64,000 bases of DNA. Origin: Monosporascus cannonballus. Taxonomy: Eukaryota > Ascomycota > Sordariomycetes > Xylariales. Location of the stretch: NCBI GenBank assembly GCA_004154925.1, contig QJNS01000053.1, positions 1 through 64,000 on the forward strand. Reading direction: 5' to 3'. A model generated the notes under the pieces. That model made no database searches and was not told where the DNA came from. It worked only from the letters and a program-made list of their open reading frames with translations. Position 1 is the stretch's first letter, and every line of letters begins with the position of its first letter. Position numbers and translations under genes: made by a program. This document shows, one piece after another, positions 1-12,600 of this stretch.

Positions 1-90
1 AATAAATAAAAATAAATAAAAATAAATAAAAATAAATAAAAATAAATAAAAATAAATAAAAATAAATAAAAATAAATAAAAATAAATAAA
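1..90. repeat. 10-bp minisatellite at window edge
   Basis: Nine perfect copies of the decamer aataaataaa; the array is cut by the window edge, so its true length is unknown. It is not a fungal telomere repeat (no TTAGGG). Confidence 0.97.
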
Positions 91-149
91 ACTATTAATA
101 CGGTATATATTTTCGTTCATAATATAAAATATATTATGAATAAAAAATA

Positions 150-3100
150 ATTATTATATTAAATTCAAATAATAATATTATTATTAATATTAAAATTTAT
201 AAATATAAATATATTTTAAAACTTTATTTTACATAAAATTTGAATAATATTTTCAAATAAAATTTTAATTATTTTATTATTTTATTATTAACATTATTAT
301 AAAAAGTCTTTTTATTATTACAATATTTAATTTTGATATAATATTAGCGATAATACTTTATAACTTTTTATTAATATTATATTTAATTTTTATAAAATTA
401 AAAAAATAATTTTACTTATTAACTGCGGCGGCGGCAACGGCAGTGGCAGCAATAATAATAATAGCGATTACGAACGTTTATATTAAAAATATTTCGTTTT
501 TAATCAGTATTAATACGGCAATATTAATACTTGTAATATTAACAACCGTAATTAATTTTAAAATAATATATATATACATATAAATTATTATATTTTTGAT
601 TATAATTTCTTTTTTATATCTGTTTTATTTTTATTTTTTTAATTCTTTTTATTTACATAATTATTACAATTTATTAAATTATAAAAAGCTATAATAATAT
701 ATATAATTAATCCTTATAAAATGGATTAAAATATCCAAACCTTAATTAAAAGTTTAAAATTGTTAACTTTTTAATATTATGATTAACGTTATACTTTTGT
801 TATTTTACAAAGATATTTAATAATTTAATAATAAAATATTTAAAATTTAATTTAAAAATATCGGTTTAAATCCCATTTAAAGTATTAATCTTTTATTTTT
901 CGTTTAAATAATAATACATACTTTTTGGAATATTCTATATATATTTATATATTATTATAATTACGGTTCTATTTTCACCTATGTTATATAATATATTAAA
1001 TTATTAAATTATTTTAATTCTTAAATATTATATATATTAAAAATTCATATTATATTTATATATATATATATCATTTAATTCTAATTTTAATAAAAATATT
1101 TATAATTATAACATTTATAATTAAAACATTTTAATTAAAATTATATTATAAAAATTATTTTTATATTTGTTTTATAAATTATTTAAATATTTATTAATAT
1201 AAATTTTTTAATTAAGATATATTTGTTAATATATATTTATATACGTTAACTTTTATTTTTACTGCATATAATATTTTAAATGTATTATCTTTATAATCCT
1301 TATAATTTAAGTACGCCTGCCAATACCTTATTTTTATATGTTATTCCCCGCCTTTATTACATATACCGTTTTGATTTATTATTAATTTAAGGTTTATAAT
1401 TAAAATATATTTATTAATACCTCTTTTTATACGCCATTTTTTACCTTTATTATATATACCGCTTTAATCCGTTATTAATACGATATTTATATTTAGAATA
1501 CTTTTACCGGTACGTATTTTTATACGCCATTTTTTATTTTTGCTGCATATATCACTTTAATCCGTTATTAATATAACGTTTATAACTAAGGTACGTTTAC
1601 TGGTACGATATCTATATATATTATCTGCTACCTTTATTATATATATTTATTTTAATCTATTATTTATATAACGTTTATAATTAAGATATATTTGTTAATA
1701 TATATTTATATATTAATACTTTACTTTTACCGTATATACCATTTTAATCCATTATTTACATAATATATATAACCAGGGTACGGTTACCAATATATATTTA
1801 TATATGTTATCCGTTACCTTTATTATATATGTTATTTTAATTTATTATTTATATAATATCTATAGTTAAAATACGCCTGCCGGTACGTATTTATACGTTA
1901 ATCCTTTCCTTTTATTATATATGTTACTTCGCCCTTCCCCCCTTTACTTATATATAATATTTACAGTAAAAATATATCTGCCGGTACGTATTTATACGTT
2001 AATCCCCTGCTTTTGCCGTATATACGGTTTTAATTTGCCATTATTATAATACCTATAGTTTTAATATATTTTATTATACATATCTATACGTTAATTCTTT
2101 GCCTTTATTATATGTACGGTTTTAATCTGCCGTTATTATAACATTTATAATTCGAATATAATTCGTTATTATATATATCTATATATTAATCCCTTGCTTT
2201 TACCTTATATACGGCTTTAACTTATTATTAATATAATATTTACGGTTTTAATTTATTACCTATATATATCCGTATTTGGATTTCCTGTATATACTTTATT
2301 TGTAGCTTTTCGATTATTTATATATAATTTTTTTATTATTTTTATTTATTTATATATTAACCTATTACTTATATTATATTTATTACTTTTACTATTTATA
2401 TATATTTTTAATTTATATTTATTATTTATACAGTTTTTATAACCTTTTTATTATATATATATATATTTATTGCGTAATTATTACTTATATTATATTTATA
2501 ACTTTCTTATTAGCTATATTGATCTAATATATTAATTTATTACTTATGCCGTACTTACGGCTTTTCCGTCACCTGCGTACGGCTTTTCTATGACCCGTGC
2601 ATATTTCCGGCTTTAATTTCAATACGTTAAAATACGGCCGATACCGTATCTGTTAAATTAACTAAGTAAATACGTTACTTATAATTATTAATATTTTAAT
2701 ATTATTATTTGCCTTTATTATTAATATTATATATGCTTATTTTAAATTAATTATTCGGATACCGTTATTAATAATTATTATTAGCTAATTAAGTTAAAAT
2801 ATAAAAATATTTTATAATAAAATAAATTTTATCCTATAACGAAAATCGGCCATTATTTATAATAAATCTATTTATTATTATTTAAGAAAACATAATAATT
2901 ATTATTGTTTTAAATAATTACCATTTATTTCCAAAAATAATTATTATTATTTATTTATCTGGAATAATTTAGTACGGCTGCGCAAAAATAATAATTATAA
3001 TAATAATAATATTATTATTATATATAAATATATATATTTATTTATATACTTATTTTATTTTTATTTATTCGTAAAAAGATTTATTACTTTTTTTTATTAC

Positions 3101-4750
3101 CGTTATTATTACGTAATAAATATATTACAAAAAATATATAAATACTTAAGCAAAATAAATTATATTAATATAAATTATTAATATAATTCCGGTAAATTAC
3201 TTTTTTATTTTCTTCTGGTATTAATATTAATATTGGCATTAATTTACCGCCGTCGATATCGTACGTAATATTAATAATAATAATAATAAACTTATTTTTA
3301 TAATTTTTAAAATTATTTCGGTTTTGCCGACGTATACCTTATTAACGTTATAAATACTTTAACCTAATATAACTTAATACGCATTTTATATTATACCGAA
3401 TTCTTTATCGTACGATATTATTATGTATAATTTTATAATTATTAAATAAGCGTAAATGTATTCTGTTTTTTCGAAAACATTATTTCCGTTAAATAATAGC
3501 AATCCCGGAACCGATTTATTATAAATATAAGTAAAAATTACGATAGGTTTTATATTTTTCCGCAGGTATATTTTTCTAAACGTAAGGAATAATAATAATA
3601 ATTAATACGTAATAATACAAAACGGTATTAACGGTTTTACCGTTAACGCCGGTACCTATACCGTTACCCGTACCATTAACCGTAACGATATTATTTCCCA
3701 TACCTTATTACGGATTCCGCGGATTTTGCATATCGGACGTTTGGATATTTGGACCGAAAATAACCTTTTCCTTGGTAACCGCAAACGGCCCATCCCTTAT
3801 AACAATTTGGACGACGACGCCGATTATAACAATAATAATAATAACGGCAATACCGATAAATCCGTATTCGAAACGGATATAAAAGGCCACCGTGCCGGTA
3901 CCGATTTTAACGGTAACGATAATAATAATAATAACCGTAACGGTAACGCTACCGGCACTTATAATTATAACCGTAATATTTTCTGTAATTATAAGGCCGG
4001 CGTAAATTTATGTAATTTTGTAAATTCGGCTTATAATAATTATTTTACCAGATTTAATAAACGGCTTAACTGTTTAACGCCCGGATTATACGTTACCGGC
4101 ATTTACGTTTTTATAAATTAATTACGCAAATAATTAAAAGATTACGGCCGTAATAATATCTGCCGACTCGGTAACATATAAAACGATTAACGGCAGGCGG
4201 TAATAATTATTATTAATAATTCCAGGTAATTAATTATACGTATTTAACGTAAAAATATGGCCGGTATTTATGCCGATTTTATAAATATTAACCCGGGCCA
4301 CGGTTTTAATGTTTAAAAACGATACCGCCGCCGTTCGCCCAAAAATATTACGGTTAACTTTTAAAACCTTTTCGTAACGCCTGGCTTTATAGGGCTTAAT
4401 TACGAAAAATTCCTTATTAAGATTATTCGTCTTTTATGGCTGCCATTAAACTTACGTATATAACGCGCCTAAGTTATTAACCCACCTTTTTAAACCGTTT
4501 AAGCAATAACGTTAATAATAAGAATAATGGTACGAAAAAAAATAAATAAATTAAAAATTTAAGAAAAAGAATTTAAATTTTATTATTTTACTTAAAGGAA
4601 AGGTTAGTAATAACTATATTGCCTAAAAAGAAAAGGCGAAAAGTAATCGTACAGGAATTTATTTTGGCCGTAATTAAAAAAAAGAAAAAGAATTAATAAA
4701 TATTAAGTTTATTTTATAATTACTATATAAACATATTTATTTATTTTAAA
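150..4750 (-). repeat. Rep1 copy A, left part (unclassified RIP-degraded repeat)
   Basis: This stretch aligns by eye, in the same orientation, with 16620-19502 followed by 26805-28930. The 7.3-kb G1 element sits in the second copy where this one is uninterrupted. It contains the 93-bp tandem array (about 1240-2640) and, further right, a stretch more plausible as minus-strand coding: around 4400-4280 (reading leftwards) copy A has a motif EFFVIKPYKARRYEKVLK whose counterpart in copy B is EFFVIKPYKTGRYEKVLK, and around 3740-3705 both copies read a DMxNPRNP motif. All frames are broken. I do not recognise the protein. The strand given is the inferred coding strand. The plus-strand frame at 3726-4121 is asparagine-rich and looks like a by-product of AAT/AAC runs. 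Confidence 0.75.
1240..2640. repeat. Degenerate ~93-bp tandem array in Rep1 copy A
   Basis: A variable unit recurs containing, in order, a run like ttttaccgtatatac, then ctttaatccgttatta, then a tttataatta-like block, then ggtacgtatttatacgtta. The tttata block falls near 1393, 1486, 1579, 1674, 1768, 1860, 1961, 2053, 2144 and 2240, giving spacings of 91-101 bp, mostly 92-95. The units are heavily diverged and no reading frame runs through them. The same array lies at 17560-19480 in copy B. Confidence 0.8.
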
Positions 4751-4768
4751 AAATAATAACCCATATAT

Positions 4769-4815
4769 AGCAATAATAATAAAAATAATAATAATAAAAA
4801 TAATAATAATAAAAA

Positions 4816-4858
<43 letters not shown>

Positions 4859-4874
4859 GATAATAATAATAAAA
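4769..4874. repeat. AAT/AAAT microsatellite
   Basis: Imperfect run of aataat and aataaaaat units at the junction between the shared left part of Rep1 copy A and Rep2. In copy B the corresponding place (about 28930) enters unrelated sequence. Confidence 0.9.
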
Positions 4875-4879
4875 TTATA

Positions 4880-6005
4880 AAAAGTAATTTAAATAAATAC
4901 TTGTTTTATTATTAAAATTATTATTATTATTTATATTTAATCCTGGTTATATCGGTTTTCGTACGTATGTTAATTTTTTAAATTATTAACAAATATTTAA
5001 AAATAATAATAAAAATAACATATTTTTTAATCTTTATATAGAAATATATTACGATTAAATTTTAAATGTTATATTGTTCTTTTTAATATTATATGATATA
5101 AATAATATTTATAAATTTCTGGTTATCAATTTCCGCTTAAATAGTATTATTAATATATATTTTAATATATCAATATTTTTATAATTATGTAATATAAAAT
5201 AATAATAATAATTAATGCCGTTATACTTAATTTTATATTATATATTTGCCTTAATTTAAAATTAAAATTTATATTATTTTTTATTATTTTTCCTTAATTA
5301 TGTAAATATTTTATTAAATACGTAAAAATTAATAATATTATTACCCGTAAAACGTTACCGGCCTGTTATTAAAAAAATAAAAAATCGAAAATATCGTAAT
5401 AATAAAAAATATGGATTTTTTTAATATCGTAATAAATAAAAACAATAATACGTACGTAAATCGGCTTTATATTTATCCGGACCGCAATAATAAATATAAT
5501 AAAAAATCATTTATTTTCCGATCAAATTCTATTATAAATTAATATTACATTATTATTTATTATTTATAAAATAATAATAATAACGGTAACGGCGGCGGAA
5601 AATAATAATTATAATATAATTTTAAATATTAATATTTTTTAATATTTTTTATACCGTTACCGTTTACCTTATTAATATTTTGCATAAACTTATTATTACT
5701 GACCGATAAAAAAAACCGAAAAAGGAAATATTACATTTATATTTAACGTAAAATATTTTATGTAATATATATTAATATTATGTTATTATATGTATGAAAA
5801 TTTACGATATAATATATTTTACGATTTTATTTTATTTTTTATTACGAAAAACTGTAAATTAAAATTTATATATAATAATATTATATAACAAAATAAATTT
5901 TTAAAATATTTTATCGAATTTTTAAAATAATAACGGAAATAATTTAACCTAGAATTTTACGACGCCAAAACCGTATAAATGGATATCGATAAATAAGTAA
6001 TATTA
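4880..6005. repeat. Rep2, first copy
   Basis: Direct repeat of 11430-12600. Both begin with ttattattaaaattattatt followed by a block with ggttatatcggttttcg, share the interior blocks around 5580/12170 (aataataataacggtaacggcgg) and 5980/12570 (ccgtataaatggatatcgataa versus ccctataaatagatatcgataa), and diverge just after agtaagtaatattac. No intact reading frame and no recognisable protein. The flanks of the two copies differ, so Rep2 behaves as its own repeat family rather than part of Rep1. Confidence 0.75.
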
Positions 6006-6009
6006 CAAG

Positions 6010-9000
6010 TTTTTAACCGTAATATCCCTTATTCCAAATAACAAAAACTAATACGCAGAACATAAAATAAACATAAAGAAATAAATTAACAAATAATAAA
6101 TACAGACAAAGTACATAAGGATATTAAAGATTCCAATATTCCATATCACATAATAAGACAAACCCAGACATTAATTCCACATTTGTAAAATAGAATCATA
6201 AATTATATTACCAAGCCAGTTATTCCAGGTAATAACACCAACCCAGGTATTAATACCTAATAACTTAGAATTAATTCTTGATTTTATTATCCCCAACATA
6301 TTAAGAACAGTTATAAATACCTAGCTTTTTGAAAAATAAATAAATAGCTTTTTCGACTTCAAAGCAGGAGTTGCTAATATTGTACAAATTATACCAAATA
6401 TACGAAAAAGCTTCCCAGAATTAGTTTTAAAGGACCCATTTGCTGATAATACGGACCGATTTAAATTAACGATAAAATCTATCTTTTTGATATACCCGAA
6501 GTACCACCTGGACCCATAAGAATTTATCGCGGGATTAACAAATTTAATTTCTAATAATATTACGCAGTCCGCAAAAAACACAAAAACGGTACCTTATATT
6601 TTTACATAATCGGAAAATGGACATAAAAAAAACTTAAAAAACTTCCGCTATTTTAACATTAAAGGTTTTTACCTAAATATCGCCAGAATACGCAATAAAT
6701 TAACGGCTTGGTATTATTTCCATAAAAGCAAAAAAACTTAACTTGTATTGGCGGCGATATAACAGAACCGAGATCTTTAGAAAAACAATTAAAAACAATT
6801 TCTGGTTAATAACAACGATAATTATTAACCGAAAGAAATTTATTTTTTACTTTAAATCGGACGTATTTAAAAAATTAATACTTAATTACAATAACGTATA
6901 TTCTTATATGGACGACCACTTTAAACCCCCGGTACCAATATATATTCTACCCAAATTCGAAAAAATATAGGACTTACCAGAAAAAACCTCCGATTAAGTT
7001 GAAAAAAACTTAAAAAACCATTTACGTAAATTAAGATTTTGATTAAAAGTTACCTTTTGCCTATTTTTGGGGGTTAACCCCCCCTAAATACCCCCCTTCC
7101 CAAAGGTTCGCCAAGGCTTACCGGAAGAGGAGAAAAAGGACCTCCCCAGGAACGCCAGTAACGTAACGATAGCAAAAGGTGGCCGCAAACGGCCGCCCCT
7201 GGTAAGGGCCTAAAATAATAACGTTAATTGGGTAAACTATAAAGTTAACGGAAAAATAATATATCCGAAATTATTATATCTATATGGAAAAATACGTATA
7301 TATAAAATAATATAAATACGTTTATTAGGACTCCATATTTACATAATAAAAAAATAAAATACCATTTGTATGTTATTTTTACATAATTAATATATAATAA
7401 TAAATAATATACATTTATACGACAAATAACTATTAAAATATTATAAACAAATATTTAATTATTAATAAAATTTTTCCGCTACGGATAAATATGTACGAAA
7501 AGTACATTTTCCTAATTGGGGATTATTATATATATATTTAATTAACGAAAATTTAGGTTTATATATAAAAGTAACTATAAAGTAAATAAAAGGAAATTGC
7601 ATTTTTATAAAAATATACAAACCTTTGTTAATAAAGGTAAAAAAAATAAAAATACCAGATAATAAAATAAAGATATTAAATTTATTTTTAGAAAATGTAA
7701 AAAATAATAAATATTATTAATATTAAATATTTAATTTTTTTATAAAATAAAATATAATCCGAATATTCCTAAACTTTATTACCGATAACGCATATTTCGT
7801 AATACGATTTAAAATAATAATAAAAACTGTCGATTAACCCGATTATTTAATTAATAAAATATTAAGCCGAAAGGAAATCCGAAATTAAAAGCCTAAACAT
7901 TTATGCGTTAATAATTTACCCTTATCTTCGAAATTAATATTTATCAAACACAAATCGGATAACCGAAAAGTACATTTAATAAAAAAAGCAAAAATATGAA
8001 CCATAACAAAAGAATAAATATTAAAATTAATTTAAATATCCCCAATAATACGCAGAAATTTATCGGCATTATTTTTAAATTTTAACTTCCGTAATATTTA
8101 AATATAAATATTAAAAGGTCGTTTTTCCAAATTATTAACCCCATAAATAAAACGCTTATTATAAACCTTATGAACGAAAACGCGCTTCTTAGCATTACGC
8201 CAAATAGGCCAATAAATAAAGGCTTTAAATTTTATACGTTTTAAAATAATACTACCGCCAAATAAAAACTTAAATACGCGAATATCGGTAACCTTAATAA
8301 GACCAAAAAAACGCCTAACGGTATTAGGCAAATATTAACAGCTAAAAAACCTAAAAACAAAAATATTATTACCTGGCTTATTATAAGCCCTAATAACTAA
8401 AATACGCATAATATAATGGCATAATGTAACGACATCGAAATTTAACCGAACGCCGTTAATAATAACAATTTACGAAATCCGATTATCGGATTAACAAATC
8501 TTGTTATCAGAAACCAAAAAAAACAAAATCCAAATTACCCGCATAAATAATAAACGCATACCGAATCTTTTTAAACTATTCCATAGGTTTTTCAATATAA
8601 TAACTGGTAAAAATAACTTTTCACATAACCAGCGAAAACCGATAAAATACGTACGGATAATCGAAATACCGGCGATAATCGCCTAAAAAGCTTTTAAATA
8701 TAATAATAATAAAAATTATAATATAACCAAAAAAATGATTATGGTAAAACTAATCCGAAAAGAAATACCACAAAATAAAATTTTCAAAACGTTCCCTACT
8801 GAACTTACAAATACGAAATGCGGAAAAAGGAAAAAATAACTTTAAAAAAATAAAATAAATATTATTAAAAATACGGCCGTAATTACGATAAAGTAAAAAC
8901 CTTTTAATACAATTAGAACTCTAAACTTTATAACCAATAATATATTAACGCGGAAAATAAAATAAAGTAAATTAATTAATTAAAAAATGTTAATAATAAC

Positions 9001-9290
9001 GTACGTATCCAAAATAACGGATAATACCGTACTGATAATTGGAATAAAACCTAAGGCGATAACGGCGATAGCGGTAATAAGGACGATAAGGATAACGATA
9101 ACCGAACATAATGTTAAAAAAAGTTAAAAAAAAACTTTAATAAATAAAAAAAAGAAACAATCAAATAAACAAAACAAAACAAAATTTGTAAATGAAATAA
9201 GTGGTGCTAATACGCAAAAATACGAAACTTAGGGCATATATTAAGATTAAGCCAAAAAAAACCAAATTCGAAAAAGCAAACTAAATTTTA
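6010..9290 (+). pseudogene. A-rich degraded element, probable plus-strand coding, family unknown
   Basis: The plus strand is A-rich, as is the coding strand of every identifiable transposon here. An uninterrupted plus frame runs from about 6345 to 6735 apart from a few stops and contains ELVLKDPFADNTDRFKL, with some gag-like flavour. A second frame, 6743-6970, reads 75 residues ending in VPIYILPKFEKI. A patch of higher GC at 7030-7210 encodes a charged, Pro-rich stretch. Another open stretch lies at 8501-8686. Around 9040-9110 a frame is rich in Asp, Asn and Gly (GDNGDSGNKDDKDNDN). I could not assign reverse transcriptase, integrase or transposase motifs with confidence; a degraded retroelement is possible. 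Minus-strand frames at 6321-6581 and 8098-8331 look like shadows. Confidence 0.4.
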
Positions 9291-9470
9291 ATACAAACTT
9301 TGGCACATCCATTAGCGCCGGAAAAGCTGATATCTGATATACGGACACCAGCGTTAAAAGGTTTGACGCTTTTTATTGGTAGGATACCAAAATAAAACCG
9401 GAATCCCAGATATCCGATTAGTACATATATTAGTAAAACATTAAAATACCACGGCTATAATATTAAAACC
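9291..9470. other. Short patch less affected by RIP
   Basis: About 180 bp with more balanced composition and normal CpA/TpG content (around ggaaaagctgatatctgata), between the unknown element and the resumption of Rep1. No gene seen. It may be a single-copy remnant or a recently acquired fragment. Confidence 0.4.
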
Positions 9471-10465
9471 GGAAAATTATTAATATTTTTATTATTGCGG
9501 TTACCGCCGGAAATATTAAAAATAATATAACGTAATACGAGCGAAAAATATAATTATAATTACGATTATAATTATAATTATAATTATTATAATTAATATA
9601 ATATTATATTATTATTATAATAACTTTATTATGTTTTCGGTAATATTATTAACTTAATAATAATAATAATTGGCGGATCGAAAACTATATATTTTTAGGA
9701 TTCTTCTTCCTGTATTTACGTAAAATAATAATAGTAATATTATTAAATTATTATATCGGATTTATTTTATCGTTCTTAATTAGCCGTTTTTTACGAAATA
9801 TCATTAAAAGAATTTATAATTAATTTAATTTATTTTTATATATACGGACATTTCGGAACGACGGTACCGGTTTATTTTAATTTTTTAATTATATTATAAA
9901 TAATATATGATATACTATTTTATAAAAATTATTAAAAATTAATAATTAAAATTTTATAACGGAAAGATTAATAATATTAAATAAATTCAAGATTTTGTAT
10001 GATTTTTTAAAAATATTTTTTATATATAAGTTACTACGTAATTAAAGGTATTAATAATACGGTAATAAAATAATAAGAAAATAATAGTAATATAATATTA
10101 ATATAGAATTAAATAAATAAAATATTTTAAATCTAAAAAATATATAAATAAGATGTTTTAAATAATAATAACAAAAGTAAATAAAAATAATTATAAAATA
10201 ATGATTAATATCTTAATATAATAATATTTTTAATTTTAATTTAAATATATATATGTATTATTATAATAAATATTATTATTTTTATTTTATTTTATTTAAT
10301 TTATATTTTATTTTTATATTTTAAATTTATTATAATACAATATTTTTATAAATATTATTTTTTAAGAAAATATCTCGTTATTAGCCGGAATCATATGAAG
10401 TACTTATAACAATAATAATAAAGAATTATACTTTTATTCTTTTTATTATTATTTTATATAACGTT
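9470..10465. repeat. Rep1 copy A, right part
   Basis: Aligns with 29890-31055 in copy B: both carry an attaaaacc start, the block aatataacgtaatacg followed by repeated ttataattacgg hexamer-like units, and the block around 9675/30140 (tggc then gatcgaaaactatatattttta or its variant). The copies separate after a ttttattattattttatata-like run. In copy A about 4.7 kb of other DNA lies between left and right parts; in copy B about 0.96 kb does. Confidence 0.7.
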
Positions 10466-11425
10466 TGCGTTAAAATATATCGTTAACGGTATAATTTCTA
10501 TTTTTTATTTTTTTAATGTTTTGAAATATTAATAATATTAATTATTCTGGTTAACTTTCCTTATTTAATGTTTTTTAATTTATTAAATTCTATTAATTTT
10601 ATTTACTTAATATTTTAAATTATATAACGGATATTATTTTAAAATTAATTATAAACAAATTAATATTTTCGTTATCATTACGAACGTTTATGTTATTTTT
10701 TATAAAAATATTATTATTATTCCGAGTTTCTATTTTTGCATTTTATTTATTATTATTTCGGCTATTAATTAATTATATTAGGTTTTAATATTTATAAAAT
10801 TAAATATATAATATATTTAAAAACAAAAATAAACAAAAAACAAGATGTTGATTTTTATAATTTTTATTAATCCGAAACCCGGTTTAATAATATAAATCCG
10901 ATATTTAAAAAAATAATAAATTTATAATCTGGTTTTTTATTTTAAAAATTTTCAATAATTTCGTACGTTTAATATTTATTAATATATAACAAAGAAATAA
11001 TATATTTTTAACAAATTAAAAAAATAACCATAATATTATTATTATTTTTATAATATCGATATTTATATTAATATCCGTAATAATTAAAATTATAATAATT
11101 AAATTTATACTAATAATTTTAATAATATCGCAGGTTTTTAATTCATTATATATTTATTTAATTAAAATTAAAAAAATATTATTTAATTATTTTCGATTTA
11201 TTTACCGTTAATTATAAACGGTAAATATATATTATTAATATTATATAAAATATTATTTTAATATTATAAAATTATTTTTTAAATAAATTATGAAATAATT
11301 ATTAATTATTATTATTATATTTAAAATAATACAATATATTTTAATTAATTAATTTATATTTATAATATAAAATAATAATAATTTTAAATAATAATATAAT
11401 TATAATAATAATATTATTATTATTA
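10466..11425. other. AT-rich interval, nothing recognisable
   Basis: Very AT-rich sequence with short homopolymer-like runs. No reading frame longer than a few tens of codons and no repeat partner found by eye elsewhere in the window. Confidence 0.5.
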
Positions 11426-11429
11426 TAAA

Positions 11430-12600
11430 AAACAATTAAAATAAATTAATTTTTATTATTAAAATTATTATTATTATTTATATTCGATACCGGTTATATC
11501 GGTTTTCGTATATATTTTAATTTTTTAAATTATTAATAACTATTTAAAAGTCATAATAAAAATAATATATTTTTTTATTTTTATATTAAAATAAATTACG
11601 ATTAAATATTAAATATGATACGCCCGTTTTTAATATTATACGATATAAATAATATTTATAAATTTACGTTACTTTTTATTATTATAAAATAAAATATTTA
11701 TTAATTTCCGGTTTTAAAATTTTATTTAAATATTATTATTAATATATATTTCGGTATACCGGTATTTTTATTATTACATAATATAAATAAATAATAATAA
11801 CTGGCGCTATTATATTTAATTTTATATTATATATTCGGCCTAATTAATAATTAAAATTTTATATTATTTTTTATCATTTTTTCAATTATATAAATATTTT
11901 ATTAAATATATAAAAAATAATAATATTGCCGTCCGTAAAATGCCGTTAACCGGTTATCGAAAAACATAAAAAATCAAAAATATTATAATCACAAGAACTA
12001 CGTATTTTTTCGATATAATAATAAATAAAAAAAATAACGTGTACGTAACCCGGTTTTATATTTACCAGAACGGTAATAATAAATATATTAAGGAAATTAT
12101 TTATTTTCTGACTAAATTTTATTGTAAATTAATATCGTATTATTATTTATTATTTATAAAATAATAATAATAATAATAACGGTAACGGCGGAAAATAATA
12201 ATTATAATATAATTTTAAATATTAATATTTTTTAATATTTTTTATACCGTTATTATTTACCTTACTAATATTTTGCGAAAATTTATTATTAGTGGCCGAT
12301 AAAGAAATTTAAAATAAATATTATATTTATATTTAATATATCATAATTTATGTAATTTATATTAATTTTATATTACTGCTTTTAGGAAACTTTAAAATAT
12401 ATTATATTTTACGATTTTAGTTTATTTTTTGTCGTAAAAAATCTTAAATTAAAATTTATATATAACGATATTGTTCAAAATAATAAGTTTTTAAGATATT
12501 TTTAGGACAGTTTAAAATAATAATAAAAATAATTTAATCCGGATTTTTTTAATGCCAAAACCCTATAAATAGATATCGATAAGTAAGTAATATTACGTAA
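11430..12600. repeat. Rep2, second copy
   Basis: Direct-repeat partner of 4880-6005. Differences are mostly transitions plus small indels, as expected from independent RIP of two copies. No coding potential seen. Confidence 0.75.

Noticed and set aside
1..90. Telomere
   Set aside because: The repeat is aataaataaa, not a TTAGGG-type fungal telomere.
3726..4121. 131-codon plus-strand frame rich in Asn
   Set aside because: It is built from AAT/AAC runs, the corresponding region of copy B is not open in the same frame, and the protein-like signals of Rep1 are on the other strand.
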